Source of the DNA: Taenia hydatigena
Taxonomy: Eukaryota > Platyhelminthes > Cestoda > Cyclophyllidea > Taeniidae
Length of the DNA stretch: 64,000 nucleotides
Reading direction: 5' to 3'
Assembly (NCBI GenBank): GCA_036345935.2
Contig: JADWOT020000002.1
Coordinates: forward strand, 10,867,100-10,931,099
Position numbers and translations under genes: made by a program. Positions 47,401 through 60,499 of this stretch are shown piece after piece (position 1 is the stretch's first letter; each line of letters opens with the position of its first letter). Under the pieces are notes generated by a model that saw nothing but the letters and a program-made list of their open reading frames with translations, was not told where the DNA came from and did no database searches.

Positions 47401-49757
47401 CACTCACTCCTGCCTCCATTTCCACCTCCTCCTTTTCACCCAACTCCTTGCTCTTTGAGGAGGGAGAGGAAGAGACGTTGCAATTGATACCCATCAACTA
47501 CAGCGGCAAGTTGTCAGGCTTACATTTCTCCACTTTCTCTATGTCTCTATGCCCACGTGCAGCGTCGACGGTGTAGAATGATGGAATACCAAGACTTGAT
47601 GCTGGTAAGTGTTCACCCAACTAGCAGGATTAGATGACGGCACTACGATCATCATCACCGCCACCACCAACGTTGCCCTGGCCTCACTCATTTCGTCGCC
47701 GTCCTCCCGTTCCACCGTCTACATCTGCACTCTAAGCAGAGTAGAAACACAGACAGGAAAATACAATCAATACTAGTAAATCAGGGAGGGATACAGCGCT
47801 AGGAGGAACAGTCCCCCACTTGCCACCCTGTCTACACTAACGATACCGCAGCTTTGCGAAAAAGTTCGCAATTCATTGTAAGCCCGCTTGTTCCTTTATC
47901 CCTCCTCCTCTTCTCCAGGTCGAATACAGGATGATAGGTAAGTTGCACTACCCGCGCAATCCTGCCATCAGAGTGACGCGTAGTAGCAAAATTCTTCTCC
48001 CAACCGCCTTCCTCAGTCGGCTGCCATCACTGTCGCCTTCTCCTCCTCCTCCCTCACTCGAAACAGACGCCATCTACGTTGATGAATACATTCACCACAA
48101 ATACTGAGTCAACAAGTGCCAACAGTGCACGAGGGAGAAGAGTAAGGAAAGCAAGAAAGACAGTAAAGAGATAAAGGATATGGAAAAATGAGTAGGCATA
48201 AAACAGGTGAGTTACGATTGGAAATAGCCATCCTGCATACATGCGGACATCGACGAAGCACACGATGGGTTCGCCGGCAACTGTGGTAACGACGTCAACT
48301 TACCTCCATTGCCACGACAATCTTTCCAGACAGTCGTCAACGAACCATACTTAGACCAATACAGACACCGACAAGACAGACTCATTGTTGTTGTAGTGGG
48401 ATTGCACGACGTGATTTTAGTGCTCATCAGACCAAGGCCAAGAAAGCCAGGTCATAAGGAAGCTCCACACCTGTCGCAGCGATCCACACAAATTATTGCA
48501 GAAAATCATCCAGCTTATCTCCCCATTGCTATCGCCTTGCTGTAACAAAGCACAGCACAACGAAGTTGGTTCGATAGCAGTATTTACAAATTTGCATGAA
48601 CAAGTGCAAGATTAGCTTAACATCCTAAACAACACTTCAGCAATAGTAATACATCAGTTGCGTAAATTCTGCACATAATGAACAAGATTGCGCTCAGTGA
48701 CCAATGCAGTATAAACTTAAGCTAAAACAGGAAAGAATTAAGTCTGCTCATGGTCTTACTTAATAAACAGTTAAAATTTGTTCGGAATTGTGAGTGTCCA
48801 CGTCTTCGACTGCAACGCTACATTCGATGTTACTAAAGCTCGGTGCATGGAGGGTTGTGTCACTAATGTATGGTCTCATGATGCAAAACGATTTGTCAGG
48901 CATCTAAAGCGTCGTGTGAGCGCAGGTAGAGGCAGTGATATCAGAGAAAGCAATGATCGCATTCACGTTTCCTCTCCTCGCATGATTAAGCCATTAGGTC
49001 CGTGAAGTGAATGGACCGTTAGCTGGGAAGCATTGGGTACTAGCCTACCGTTACTAAAATGAGCCTGGAGGGAACAGCATCGTCGAAGTGTATACAGGCA
49101 TTGTGATGCACACTGAATCCATGACCTGCACTTGTAAGCACCAACCAGTGAACATGTCAGCGACTGGCATGGCAAACGCTTTTCCTCCAACCTAAGTAAG
49201 TTGCGTAATGTAGAGAACGCCATCTTCCCCACCATAATGCGGCTCACAAGACAGGAGCTTAATTACACAGGTACAACTGTGGTGAATCGGTGGAGCATTT
49301 GAGTTTGGGCAAGTGCGCTCTGCACTACATTGCGTTGTTTGCAGTTGTTCATTTATGTTCCTGCCTACCAATCTTACGCTCACTTTCCTTTTGTTAATGT
49401 CACATAAGATCACATGGAGACAGGAGATGAAATTGAGGGTGACGTTGTCATTCACAACACCGTCGCACATCTACTGCAAATGGACAACTCTCGACGTGAA
49501 AGCATGAGTGGCCATCTACCATCAGTTCATGCGTTTGCATCTAAACCTGCCTGCCACTGCGCCTGTCGGTCTGGCTGCCTACCTACCTGCATGTCTGTCT
49601 CTCTGTTTGTTCGTCAGCTTCATTCAAATCTTACCGATTGTCGGTTAACTAATCAAGCGATCGATCGAAATGTCACGTTTAAACGTCACTTGTACTATTA
49701 CTTACACACGCTAAGGTAGGTTTGCTGCAGCCACTTCATGTTTGCCTTGTGTTAATA
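47401..49757. other. No supportable gene
   Basis: Contains GTAAGT donor-like sites at about 47606 and 47939 that could belong to decayed copies of the repeat D exons. Open frames are under 105 codons and unrecognised. Confidence 0.4.
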
Positions 49758-49758
49758 G

Positions 49759-50128
49759 AAAGCGATCATGCACGTAGTTGACATGGAGGGGGTTGAGGTG
49801 GACTTCCTCCTGAGTACCCTCTTCTGCGTGTATACGTACATGCAGATGAGCCAAGCTCGTCGACGCTGTCTATATGCAGCACCAAGAGTTAATTCTGCTG
49901 GTAAGTGTGCAAATGAGCAGCGTCACTAACAACAACGTGTGTTCCAAAGGAAGGCAAGCCGATCGTGATTAAGGAGGTGGAGCCCGCGAAGACGGAGCCG
50001 GAGGCAGCGGGTGGGGAGGCAGCAGAAGAGGAGGCGCTAATATTATCACCACCGTCTCAAGCATCGCTGACCTCACCCACCTTACCCCGGTGCCCCCATC
50101 TCAGTCGTCTAAATCCGCCAGTGGGTTG
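49759..50128 (+). CDS. Two-exon candidate gene piece in repeat D, copy 2
   Basis: Exon a (49759-49900) follows a GTTAATAG acceptor, reads K-A-I-M-H-V-V-D-M-E-G then MQMSQARRRCLY, and ends at a GTAAGT donor. Exon b (49954-50128) continues in phase after a 53-nt intron and encodes a Glu/Ala/Pro-rich tail (EVEPAKTEPEAAGGEAAEEE) to a TGA. The phase match across the intron and the parallel copy at 47.05 kb support a real exon pair, but there is no start codon and the family is not recognised. An acidic, low-complexity C-terminal tail fits many nuclear or scaffold proteins; that is only an inference. Confidence 0.35.
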
Positions 50129-50150
50129 AATGCACATTGTCTATCTTATT

Positions 50151-52279
50151 CTTTCTCTTTCATTTCTACTTCCTCCACGCCTTCTTACCGCCTGCCCCTT
50201 CTCTTATTCTGTGTCTCTCCAATTCATGCATGCATTCATAAATTTATTGATTGATGACATCCACTGTTTTACCCATTTTCATGAGATTAAACCTCTCCTC
50301 CTCCTCATCCCCTTTCCCTTTCACGCAGGCTTGCAGGTAAGCTATGAAATGGAGGACGTCCTCATTGCTCATCACGAGGAGGGTGAGGCGCAGGCGTAGG
50401 CGCAGGAAAAAGGGGCAGCTATGACAGCTACCAACACTGACACGGGCACGTCATTTAGAATGGATAGTCCCGATTTCCTCGCTGCCTCCTCACCCAAACA
50501 AGGAATGGCAGGATACTCTTCGATTGCACTCGTATTCATCCCAATCACCTTTGCTCCAATCAGAATCACGATTCCTCAACTTCCTGGAGCGTCTATTTGC
50601 AGTTGGTTGCTCTCTGATTTGGTGGCAACAATTCAGGCTCTCCTATTGCGACTCGTTATCCATCGTAGCTTGCAACGCGTCACCACTTTTAGTGCACTTC
50701 GTTTTTACGAGCCTACATGGATAACACGAATTGGTGGTGATCAACGAGACAAATCGTCTCGACATGGCCTGTGAGTTGACGCCGACTCGACGCTCTGCTT
50801 TACCGATTTTGCCTTTGGCTCTTGTCCGCCTAATATCTCTCACTCTACTGAATGCAAGCTGGATGTCTCGGTACATTCTTGTTCACAAATCGAGAACTCT
50901 ACTTCAATCCATAGTAAAGCAATAAAGTAGAGGAGCCACAGAAGCAGAAATGAGGCTGATTGTGGTACGGTGAGTCATTGGGCGGTTGCTGGAGTGATGA
51001 CGATGTGTTGAGTTCAAACCAACTAGACACCCAATGAACGACCAAGGAAGAGCTTACTTTGTTCAGTATGGAAATGTCAATCTGGTCGTCTAAAAGGACA
51101 GGTTTGAAGGCGGCAATGAGACGAATGTGCCTTTGCACTCTGATACACTTAAGTATATACACACACATACACAAACGTGCCTACCTGTGCCCATCTAATG
51201 CGACTCCCTGAAAGGGCGAAAATAGAAAGAGGGCAGCGACACATACAAACACCAACTCCGGACAGAGAGAGCCAAACAGAAGCCGACACACAGTGTTCAT
51301 CTGTACAGTGAAGGTTGTGCAGGTGGACTTAAGAGGCGAGGACACATGCTTATCCGTTATTGTAAGGTGCCATGCTGACACTATCTCTACAAGAAGAACA
51401 AAGAGTAGGCAGTGAGATAGACACCTAACAGTTTGGCCAGCCTGCAAATTACAAAGTTGGAAGTAGAAGCAACGCGCTCATCTTCGCTCTTAAGAGAGTA
51501 AGTGTAGGAATAGGAGATGGACCAAAGAGGAGATGGTGTGGAACAAACTAAAGCGACAGTATAGAGATGGAAATGGAAGGTGTTTGGCAACCCAAGCTAA
51601 GCTATGCCAAAACAACTATTGGTCATCAGTACAGCGTGATTTAGTCAGATTCAGTCTAGACTGTGGTAGTCTGTTCTATGTTATGAATTTTGACACTATT
51701 CGTTAATGTCATAACCAAAGGTGAGACCAGTGGTGAGATCAAGAGGATTTACTAAGAGGACGTTTGCAGAAAATGAGGTAGGAGGAGAAGGCAGGGGCAG
51801 CTTCATGCTGGGTTCGAAGGAGATGAAGACAAGAGAACCGAGAAGAAGCCAGAGGAACAAGGTGTTCTCGTGGCGCTAAAGTGGAAAGCTAGGGGTAAGA
51901 AAATGAAATGCAGGCGAATACTACTCACTCCTCTTCTTCGGGTGACTTGAATGCATGGAGAACACACGGTAGGACATAATGCAAGACGCAATATTTGAGA
52001 GCATATAGAGGTAGGCGGACGAAAATCAAAGCATCACTTTTACCTTCTCTCGCCTAGTTTCTTCCAATGGCTGAGTGGCTGATTGCTATTTGCTCGCGAC
52101 ATTGTTAGTCAAAACAGCATGTCGGGTGAGCGAATTCCGCCCACCCACCCACCTACCTCTCTTGACTCTCTACCAGCCCATCCATCATCCAACTTCGGCG
52201 TCGTCGATTTCTTCCTCATTTGGCAGTTCGGTCGGAGGCTCGCCAACAGTTCCTTCGCCTTTCAGTAAGTGCCGCTGAG
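50151..52279. other. No supportable gene; short AC-rich tract near 51.16 kb
   Basis: A short open stretch at about 50330-50399 (acidic, ends in stop) may be a further exon relic. A weak AC microsatellite lies at about 51154-51178. The other frames are unsupported. Confidence 0.4.
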
Positions 52280-52780
52280 CTTCGCCCCAATGCGTCAATG
52301 ACTCATCCACCTTAAGTGGCTGGTCGATGGTTGGATCAATACAATCCATAATACCACCTGCCACGTATTCGTTGCGTATTGGTTGTCTGCCTAATCTATT
52401 GATTCAATCAAGGATCCATTCGACTCACGGCGAGTTGGGCTGTGAATAATCTCACAAGTAGGTGAGTGGAAAATGATTTTAGCATTTACTGAAGATAATT
52501 TTGCGCAAAACTGATTCTTCCATATTTTAAGTTAGTCAAGTGGCTAGATTAGTGGATGAGTGCATCGTATCATGAAAAGATGAGAGAAAGGAATGAAGTA
52601 ATGAAGGCTGCACTAAAGAACCGTGCAGTGTGATCTTATAGTGTCTGCTTCCCATCCTCATGTCCTCTTTCCCACTCTCTCTCCTTCCATGCACACGGCC
52701 TCTCATCCCTTCGCTTCTATCGCATTCATTCCTTTGTCTCTGTCAGCTGATGCAGCTGGCATTCTCTATCTAAATGCAAT
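52280..52780 (+). repeat. Dispersed repeat C, copy 3 (most complete)
   Basis: Covers both halves: the 42262-42478 copy matches its first part in the same orientation, and the 40240-40735 copy matches its latter part inverted. Confidence 0.75.
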
Positions 52781-52789
52781 TAGGGCTCC

Positions 52790-53035
52790 ATCTTACATCC
52801 CCACACGGAAAATGCATTGGTTTCAGGCCATTGTAGTTGCTACGATCGGAGATCAAAACCGCTGAATAACTACACTGGGAAGTTCAAAAACGACACTCCA
52901 CCGAGAATAATACGCAGCGCAGTCTCTCCATGGTAAGAGCATCAACATCTCTGTCACCCACAATGCACGGCAAATGAAGGGAATAGCATCCTTCTGAATC
53001 CACTAGCTCGACAATCAGTTCGCGGCCACCCACCT
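52790..53035 (+). repeat. Direct repeat G, copy 1
   Basis: Same-orientation match to about 63470-63690 (TTTCAGGCCAT-GTAGT, GACGGCAAATGAA-type and CACTAGCTCG stretches). It sits at the outer edge of the left arm of inverted duplication 2. Confidence 0.6.
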
Positions 53036-53659
53036 CCGATGCTGGGTTCGACTTCACTGCCACACAACCGTTTATGGTTTGGAAAAAAGATGCATAGGGT
53101 TTAACAATTTCCCGACAGGTAAATTAGAGCATTTTAGTCGCTGGTCGATTTATCTGACTCGTTATAACCTCGTCTCCTCTTCCTTCGCTTCTTCGTAGCA
53201 GCTGACATTTTGATTTGGCACCCATATCCACAGAAAGATTTTTGGCCATTTTAACGACGTTCTGCGTCCTAAGAGATGACCGGGTAGCATAAATAACAAA
53301 GACATTGTAAAACTCAGTTACTTTGTCTAGTTTCAAGTTAGCTGATAAAAAGTGTAAAAGAAACGTACCCTACTCTTGTTTCACTACAGCTTGTAAAGCG
53401 CAGTGGCGAAGGTCACCTAATTAACAATTCAAAAATCTGCACAAAATGTGCCTGGAAATATTGCTTTTCATTCTGTAAATTTGCCAAATGGAATGTAATG
53501 CTGTTCAGAAAATTCACAGGTCCGACCAAAAGTGCTGTACTTTACGCAATTCCCATCTCTAATCTCGTCTGTTGCGCAGACGAAAACGGAGGAGTTGCAT
53601 TTTCAACTCGAATGCTAGATTTAATTTCTTAACATTTTGTGCTATGTTAAGAGCATCTT

Positions 53660-53914
53660 TACAGACATGTTTGTATAAACCGTAACATCACCATCTGCCT
53701 TCTCACCTCTGCTGCTAATCCTCACGCGAGTAAAACTATTGTAGTACGGCATGATTATTACCTCATATAAAAGGGAATCAAAGCTGTTCTGATGGTTACG
53801 GGGAAGGTGCGTTTTCCTAATGTCGAAGATACCGACAATTCCTATCACGAGGCTCGAGTTATTTTCCCACCCCTCGACAAATAGGTACGTTTTCAAGAAG
53901 CATAAGTATTGCAT
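53660..53914 (-). other. Exon-like frame in inverted duplication 2, left arm
   Basis: A 90-codon minus-strand frame with mixed, coding-like composition (WENNSSLVIGIVGIFDIRK) that the inverted copy at about 62050-62320 has lost through indels and stops. A donor-like GT follows near its 3' end. Function not recognised. Confidence 0.35.
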
Positions 53915-54715
53915 AGCCTCCTCCTACTCCTCCTCCACTCGAGCATCGACCCCAATGCTAACCCTACGGATTGCTATTAACAACTCCATCAGGCATTTTT
54001 CCTTTTCCCATTAGTCTCCAGTTCTCATATTTCTACTTGACTAGCAGAGCACCTTTGTAGGACCATATCTCGCCGAGGTGGATGGCTATTGACCAGGCAC
54101 GGAGTTGTGTGTTGCAGACAAAGCAATCTGTGAATGAGCTTGTTTTCACTATGCGATCAACCTTCTCGCCAATAATGGTAGAATTTGCTGCCTAAATGCA
54201 GCTATGTGAACGATTAGAACCATAGAAGTAAAAGATGTTGCGTGCAGCTTGCACGGGCGCAATAGGAGAACAATCCTTTACCACCGCTAATCTCAGTGCA
54301 GCGATAGCAATGGTGGTGCTGCTCATTTATGGCAAACTTGGGAGGCTTAACTTTTTGCTTCACTTCGTTAGCTTGTTTTACTGCACAAAGGCCTACAAAC
54401 CAACCCTGATGACTACTTTTAAACTTTAATGTTTTGGTTATCGCTCTGACTGCTAGAGTTCGACGATAAACGATAAACTATTGTCCATTCACATGCACGC
54501 AAAATTCGTTCTTCACCAAGTTGTGACAATTGAAGTCGCAAAATATCATGCTTTGCATAAAGGTCGTTTGCATATAAAACAATAAAATTGATGCGAAATA
54601 ATTTGCGAATTCCGAGCAGGAAAATTTGGCAGACCCAGACAAGTAAACTCGATTGGTGATATTGCTTGACCGATGCGATTTCTAAGATGTTCTGATGAAT
54701 TCTACACCTCTTACC

Positions 54716-54942
54716 TTGAGTTTCGCCCTTCATCTGGTTTAATATGTATTGCGTATTCAGTAAAAGCCATGTTCATTTTGCGGAGTCTTTCTTTCATTCG
54801 ATCTCGAACACGAAAGATCGAATCGTCTTGACTCCATGTTATGGAAAGTGTTAAACCCAGCCCTATAGTATCTAAGAGCTCAACTTCACGGTCGTTTTGA
54901 TAGACAGCATCTCTGCTGCTGTGTTCGTCATGTTTATTCAAC
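54716..54942 (-). CDS. Internal exon of an unrecognised gene
   Basis: The exon opens after a CAGCAG acceptor, reads 75 codons without a stop (LLDTIGLGLTLSI, then RVRDRMKERLRKMN and AFTEYAIHIKPDEG) and ends at CTCAAG|GTAAGA, a strong donor. The inverted copy at about 61075-61252 keeps parts of the peptide, such as the RDRDRMKK stretch, but is broken by several indels, which suggests this arm was the one under constraint. A weakly supported following exon lies around 54430-54560. The mix of a hydrophobic segment and a basic helix is not diagnostic; I do not recognise the family. Confidence 0.45.
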
Positions 54943-55440
54943 CTGCTGTCTGCTGCTTTATCAGAGGGTAGGTTAGGAGGGACATCAACTAGGTGTAAGA
55001 GGTTGTTTTACTTCATCATAGGCGCGTTTAAGAATTTATACTTAAATGCTTAAAGTCGAATAGAAATGGAAATGAGTTCTGGGGACGCTAGTAAAGGTGT
55101 TGCTGTGGCCTTTATCAAGGTGTTACCCATGATCCATTTTTAAACAGCCCATTCAACATGGATAAAGACGTTGACTTCTCCATTGTCCTACAACATTTGA
55201 AAGCAATGGTCTATTCCGGAGCTGAAGTGCAATAACTGCCGAGGTGCCATCAACATGGTACGTGCAGATCTCTTTGGGTAAGAGGCTGTTTTCTTGGACC
55301 CATTCTTGCAATACTTCCTCCCTTCCAGTCATGCAGATCCTCCTACACAACTGTGTCACAAGACTGAGCAGCAAGATTGCTTCCACTGTGGATTTTAGGT
55401 GGGATCAAAGAGACCGTAGTTAAGAAGTAAGGGATTCGGC

Positions 55441-58400
55441 GTAAGGCGGGGCGAGAGAGTGTGCAGTCTTTGTTAGAATCTGATTGTAGGCAAGCCTTTC
55501 CTTTCTTTCTCTTCCTTTTCCAAATACCACTATGAGAAGGAGTGCAGGTCAGCACGCCTTGAGCCATAACCACGGGAAAGAAATTGGTGGCATGAGGACA
55601 CCCTTCGCCAATCCTGCCACCATTTACCACGAGGCTTAGCTAAGGCCACAAATTACATGTGATATACCAGTTTCAGAAAGTGAAAGATGAGGACAAACAG
55701 GTACTGAAATTAACAACTGCAAAAATGGCTACAAAATAGGTTGTTTCACATATTTATTGATAAGGTGAGATGAAGATATTAGGATGGCAATGCTCTCAAC
55801 GAGAGCCAGAGTGGATTATTGGCTGATTTATTAAATTGGGTTGTAGACGAGAGGACTGACATGCTGAGAAGCACGACTGTGTAGTTGAAAGAGCCCACGT
55901 CGGACTTTATGGTAAGCTACCGGCAAGGGAAGTGCTGGCAACTCTCAGACCCAAGAATTGAAGCAAGTGGCCAAAAGCGTCACTCTTCAATCATGGACAC
56001 AAGTAGGTGACTAAAAGAGAGAGAAAAAATAAACAATTTGCACAGGAGAAAAGGTAGAGTGCTGGGACCTATTTCACTTCATCTCGGAAGAGAATTTACG
56101 ACGTTCACTGCATGTGTCCCCTCGTACTTCACTCTTACCCCATTTCGCCATTTACCTTCTTCTTTGGCTACCTCTTTGCGATCCAATTTCTCTTGTCAAA
56201 TTGGCATGCTCATCTTCGCATTCGCATTCAGAGTCGATTACAGCTATTGCATAGCCTGCATCGGTTCTTTGCACTTCATAGTCACAACTGACCCAGTTCT
56301 AGGCAAGACGATGAAATTATTAACCATCGCAGTTTGACCAATTTCATGTCAGATGTTTCTTCCCCTCCTCCATTTCTTCCATTTGAACATCTGTCTAAGC
56401 CGTCCTATGGCAACTTCTATTTTGGCAATCCACATGGTTTCGTTGTTAAAAATATATTCCTTTTTTAGACAACACGGCCGTTGATGAGAAGTGAGCAGGT
56501 CTGTCCAATTAAATTGAAGGAGAATCCTCCTCACCATTGTCAAACCAACTTCTGCTCGCCTGTTAGATTGGAGTGTCTCAGTAAGTTATTGATGATTGAG
56601 GGAGCATGCCATGGAATCAGCCACCTGTTGGACGATGAAGATCCTACAAACGGAAGCAACCACCCTTCTACGTAGCGAGCCTCCTCACAAATAAAGTGCA
56701 TTGAAAAATTTCGCTTGCATCGTTTTTTAGCCAGAATGCAACGCGTGTGCATCCAACCTCAAGTCACGTGCATTTGATGCTAGCAACCAGCGTAAACTGC
56801 GGTGATTACCCATTGTCGAGTTCACTTACCCACAGATTAGCAACTTTCCATCAAAGCACACTACACTACTGGATTGCTTTGGGTAATGCTAGTGAAAGTG
56901 GTGATGGTGGTAATTATGTCGCTCGAAGGCTAACGATTGCATTAAAGTTAGTGTTTGTCGGAATGCTGATGATGGCACTGCATTGGCCAATGCACAGACG
57001 AGTGCATTTGGCATTGCGATGTGCACTAGCAAGTTCTATTTCACCATGCTGCATGCAAACATCACGTGGCTCATGCATGTACGCCTAAAACAAAACACGA
57101 TAGGCCCACGAGTTCACTTTATCTTCTCACACGTTCACCTACTCACCCCTATGCTTTCAAAACAGTCCCATTATTTTGCGTCCACTTCATCCCACTTCTT
57201 GGTATCTCTGTCATTTTAACCTGGATGCAGATGTGGCTAGTGGCTTAAGTTCCGCATGCACCAATGGTTAGGAGGAGGTGAAACCGCTGTCTGCTCATTT
57301 TAGCGAAATGTGGTGCGTGATTCATTTAATGCTTGTTATTGGCGCTCTCGTCGAACAAGTGGACTGTAACTGCTTCCAAAAGAGACTCATGAAGGTGCAG
57401 CACAGAGTGTGCATTGATGCGATTAGAGCATGCTGCCAGCGGCCGCGCAGAAGGTCTGAGGGCCAAGTAACATGGTGCGAAGGCCATGCCACAGAGTGAA
57501 GGCCTGGTCTCCTGATACTGATTTGTTCTTATAGGTCAGTATCAGTTACAAATGAGCTCTGGCCAACATCGCTTCAATTCGTAGTATAATATCTCCTTCA
57601 ATACTTCGTGCGCATTTCACCGCCCCCCAGCCTATCGCTCGCCTCACACCCAACCCTGAAGAAGATTAAAGGGCACGTAGTACTTAGACAAAATACATTT
57701 TACATACGGACGACGACCCATTCGGTGGTTAAGGTACAACGACGAGGTAAGTTAGTGTCTCCGTCTCCATTTCCCATCACTGATATCTGGCGTTCAACAA
57801 ACTACCGGCGCAGTACATACTCCCTCTTACCTTTCCTAGCAGACAATTCTCCAATGCGCTCCCTTTTTGTTAAGGTACAGCATCTGCCGACGTCTACTCT
57901 TCCTCTCACACCTCATTCTACCACTTCATTTGCACTAAAAGTGTCCATTACCCCACCAGCATGGCATTATGATGATTTTCCTCTCAAGGGCGCCTTTCAT
58001 GCGGGGTTTATTACCCCCACCATTATGTAGACAGATTAGCATTGTGCTCCAAATGTCTTAGCTAACTTTGTTTGCATTTCACGTTGCATTTGATGGGTGG
58101 CACAAGGCCTATTGAGATCTGCTAGACTGATTAACCTGCGATGTGGCAAACGATGACCATCGTCTTGATGCAGTATCCTTAAAGGATACTGAAGAGGAGA
58201 TAGATTTCCACAACTAGCGGTTGTACTGGGAGTGATTGAACGAAGTGGTGGTGTGGAATTTGTCTCATCTGGATTCCTTCAAGCATCGACCGAGCTCTTT
58301 CATCAATGCTGTGATCTAGGTGTGGTGTTTGCTTTCATCATTTACCTTCCTTTCCAACATGCGTGGATCCGCTGGAACACTGAGGGGAATTAAGGAACTG

Positions 58401-60499
58401 AGACTGGCTTTTATTCAAGCATAGCTAGCACTTGGAGTCCTTTACGTTGCAGTGTGCCAACGCTATTGATGTCAGGTCATGGCAATTCAAATCTGTAGGT
58501 TCCTTCATCCCACACACCGTATTTATCCATCTATCCGTTTGTTACTCTCCCTCTCATCCATCCACTCTCCCTCCACCCATTCCTCATCCACTCATTTACC
58601 CAATTATTAGACTGCTCAAACATTATGTTGTTAATGACATTGGCATCTTCTGCAGGCTAATAGCACAAACAGTAGTGGAAGAAAGCACATTAACGCAACG
58701 TACGCAAGAGATCGAGACTCGTCATGCAGTGCCTACTTGATGACTACAGTAGCAGGCTTGGAGACTGAAGAAAGCGACATGCATTAGTGGCTCTACTCAA
58801 GTTATTCACTCACAAACACTTTTTGTGGTCAAGTGATGGGGCGTAAAGGACTGAGAAATACGGGGGTAATGTGAACATGAATACAAAGTTAAAGTGTAAT
58901 GCTTAGGTTTGGGATTATGAATGGATGCCTTGTGGATCAAATTTTAGTGATGCAGACGTCATTTCCCAACACTTTAACGAGAGTTAGTTGTGTTGCGCTA
59001 AAAGGTACGTGGTTAAAAGGACTATAACCGGTTGTAAGAGAAGATTGCTGTGAGTAGCAAAGGCTGGAGGAAAATGACTGGCAAATTGATGGGATACAGA
59101 GCTCTCATCACAAGTAGCTCTCTCCGCCTTCGTGTTTACTACACCAACCTCACGTAAGTCTACGAGTCCACGTTAACTTCTCATGCCTTTACCTAATCTC
59201 CTTTATGCTTTCACAGCGTTCTCCGTTGCTTCGCATCTGCTTCATCTCACTTCCTCATTTCTCTGCCTTTTTTAACTTGAATGCAGATGTGAATATGACC
59301 TGAGATCTAGCAATTAGCGTAGTTTGAAGCTCATTTCAAATTTATCTAGTGAATTTTAAGTTGTAGGTCAGCTTTCGAATAAACAGCAAGACTAGACTAA
59401 CTTCTTTGCAAAGCACCGCAACCACTATCAAAATCCCACTGTGGGTCAAATTTATTCACCATTTCTCTGAACCTCCAGTCTAGTGCCTCCATTGATAATG
59501 TTGGCGATGAATTCTGTCAAGTAAAGGCATAGAAATGGCTAGAAGATAGGGCCTCCAGTGTCGCCGTCAACCGTGAGGCTGGTGGATGTCATGACATGTG
59601 CACCATGTGAGAGTTGACTGCACACATTTATTCAAGCTACTCACTCATCCGGTGGTGGTGGTGTTGATGCAAATTCACTAGGTGTGTGGACCATCCAAAA
59701 TTAAAGCACCTGGAGCCTCTGCTTAAACGCTCTACTAAGATGTGTAGCAACCACAGAACGCAACTTTCTGGCCGAAACTGTTGTCGTCGATTTTTGATGT
59801 GAGAAAAGCAAACCCTGACCTGTGCTCTGAGCTCAATTAACTACATGCAAATTGTCATGGCCCTATTTAGTTATTTTACTAGTTCAGCGGGTACTAAGGC
59901 CAAGGATGAGGAGACTCATCTCGTGTCCTCCACACTCGTATCTTTCTCATTTATGTGAGGCACAAGCCACTCAAAGTAGACCATCGCATTCCATCAATCT
60001 CATCAGTTAGTACACCAAGGCACTACAACGCGATTTTAAGGAAGAATGTCCATCAAATGCCAATGCGCTTATAATGAGGTGATTCACTACCTCATCATCA
60101 AAGATGTGTTTTCTGGAAATTCTAAAGTTCCCTTTTTATGAAGAAGACAACGCATGCCGGTAATGCTATGCTGGAAAATGCTTTGAAAAGGAATTCCGAA
60201 GTTATCCTTGCAATACAATATCCCAATTTCCTTGAGCATCGCGTAATCGAGGACAACTAACATCACTTCGAATATCAGTTCAACACTTATGTTCTTGAAA
60301 TGTACCTTGTAGGCAAGAGGCGAGAGGACAATTGAAAAGTTGGTTGTAACGAACGCGATTGCTCGCCGGCGTGCGAGATATCCTCGTCTTAACTGCTTCG
60401 TCTTTGCTACCACACATCACCCGTGTATTTACAATAAAGAGGTCAACAAACGTTCAACCTTCTCACAGCAGAGGTTGTGAAGAGGAAGAGGAGGAAAAG
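55441..60499. other. Spacer of inverted duplication 2; no supportable gene
   Basis: Includes the longest simple frame outside the duplications (57608-58030, plus, 140 codons); within it a strong donor (GACGAG|GTAAGT, 57746/57747) could end an exon of about 90 nt. Weak similarity between about 57120-57250 and 59160-59300 (CACTTC-CATTTT and ATGCAGATGTG stretches) hints at another dispersed repeat. Pyrimidine-rich low-complexity DNA lies at about 58545-58610. A 108-codon minus frame at 60087-60413 is unrecognised. Confidence 0.4.

Larger units (their letters stand above)
53030..55440 (-). repeat. Inverted duplication 2, left arm
   Basis: Reverse complement of about 60500-63050, roughly 75-80% identical with many indels. 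Coordinate sums drift from about 115976 to 116082 across the arm, showing about 100 bp of net length difference. Long matching runs include GACTGGAAGG/GTCATGCAGATCCTCCT near 55.33 kb and GACTTCTCCATTGTCCT near 55.17 kb. Confidence 0.88.

Noticed and set aside
57608..58030. 140-codon frame as a single-exon gene
   Set aside because: It contains a strong splice donor and runs into low-complexity pyrimidine-rich text; at best a short exon is inside it.
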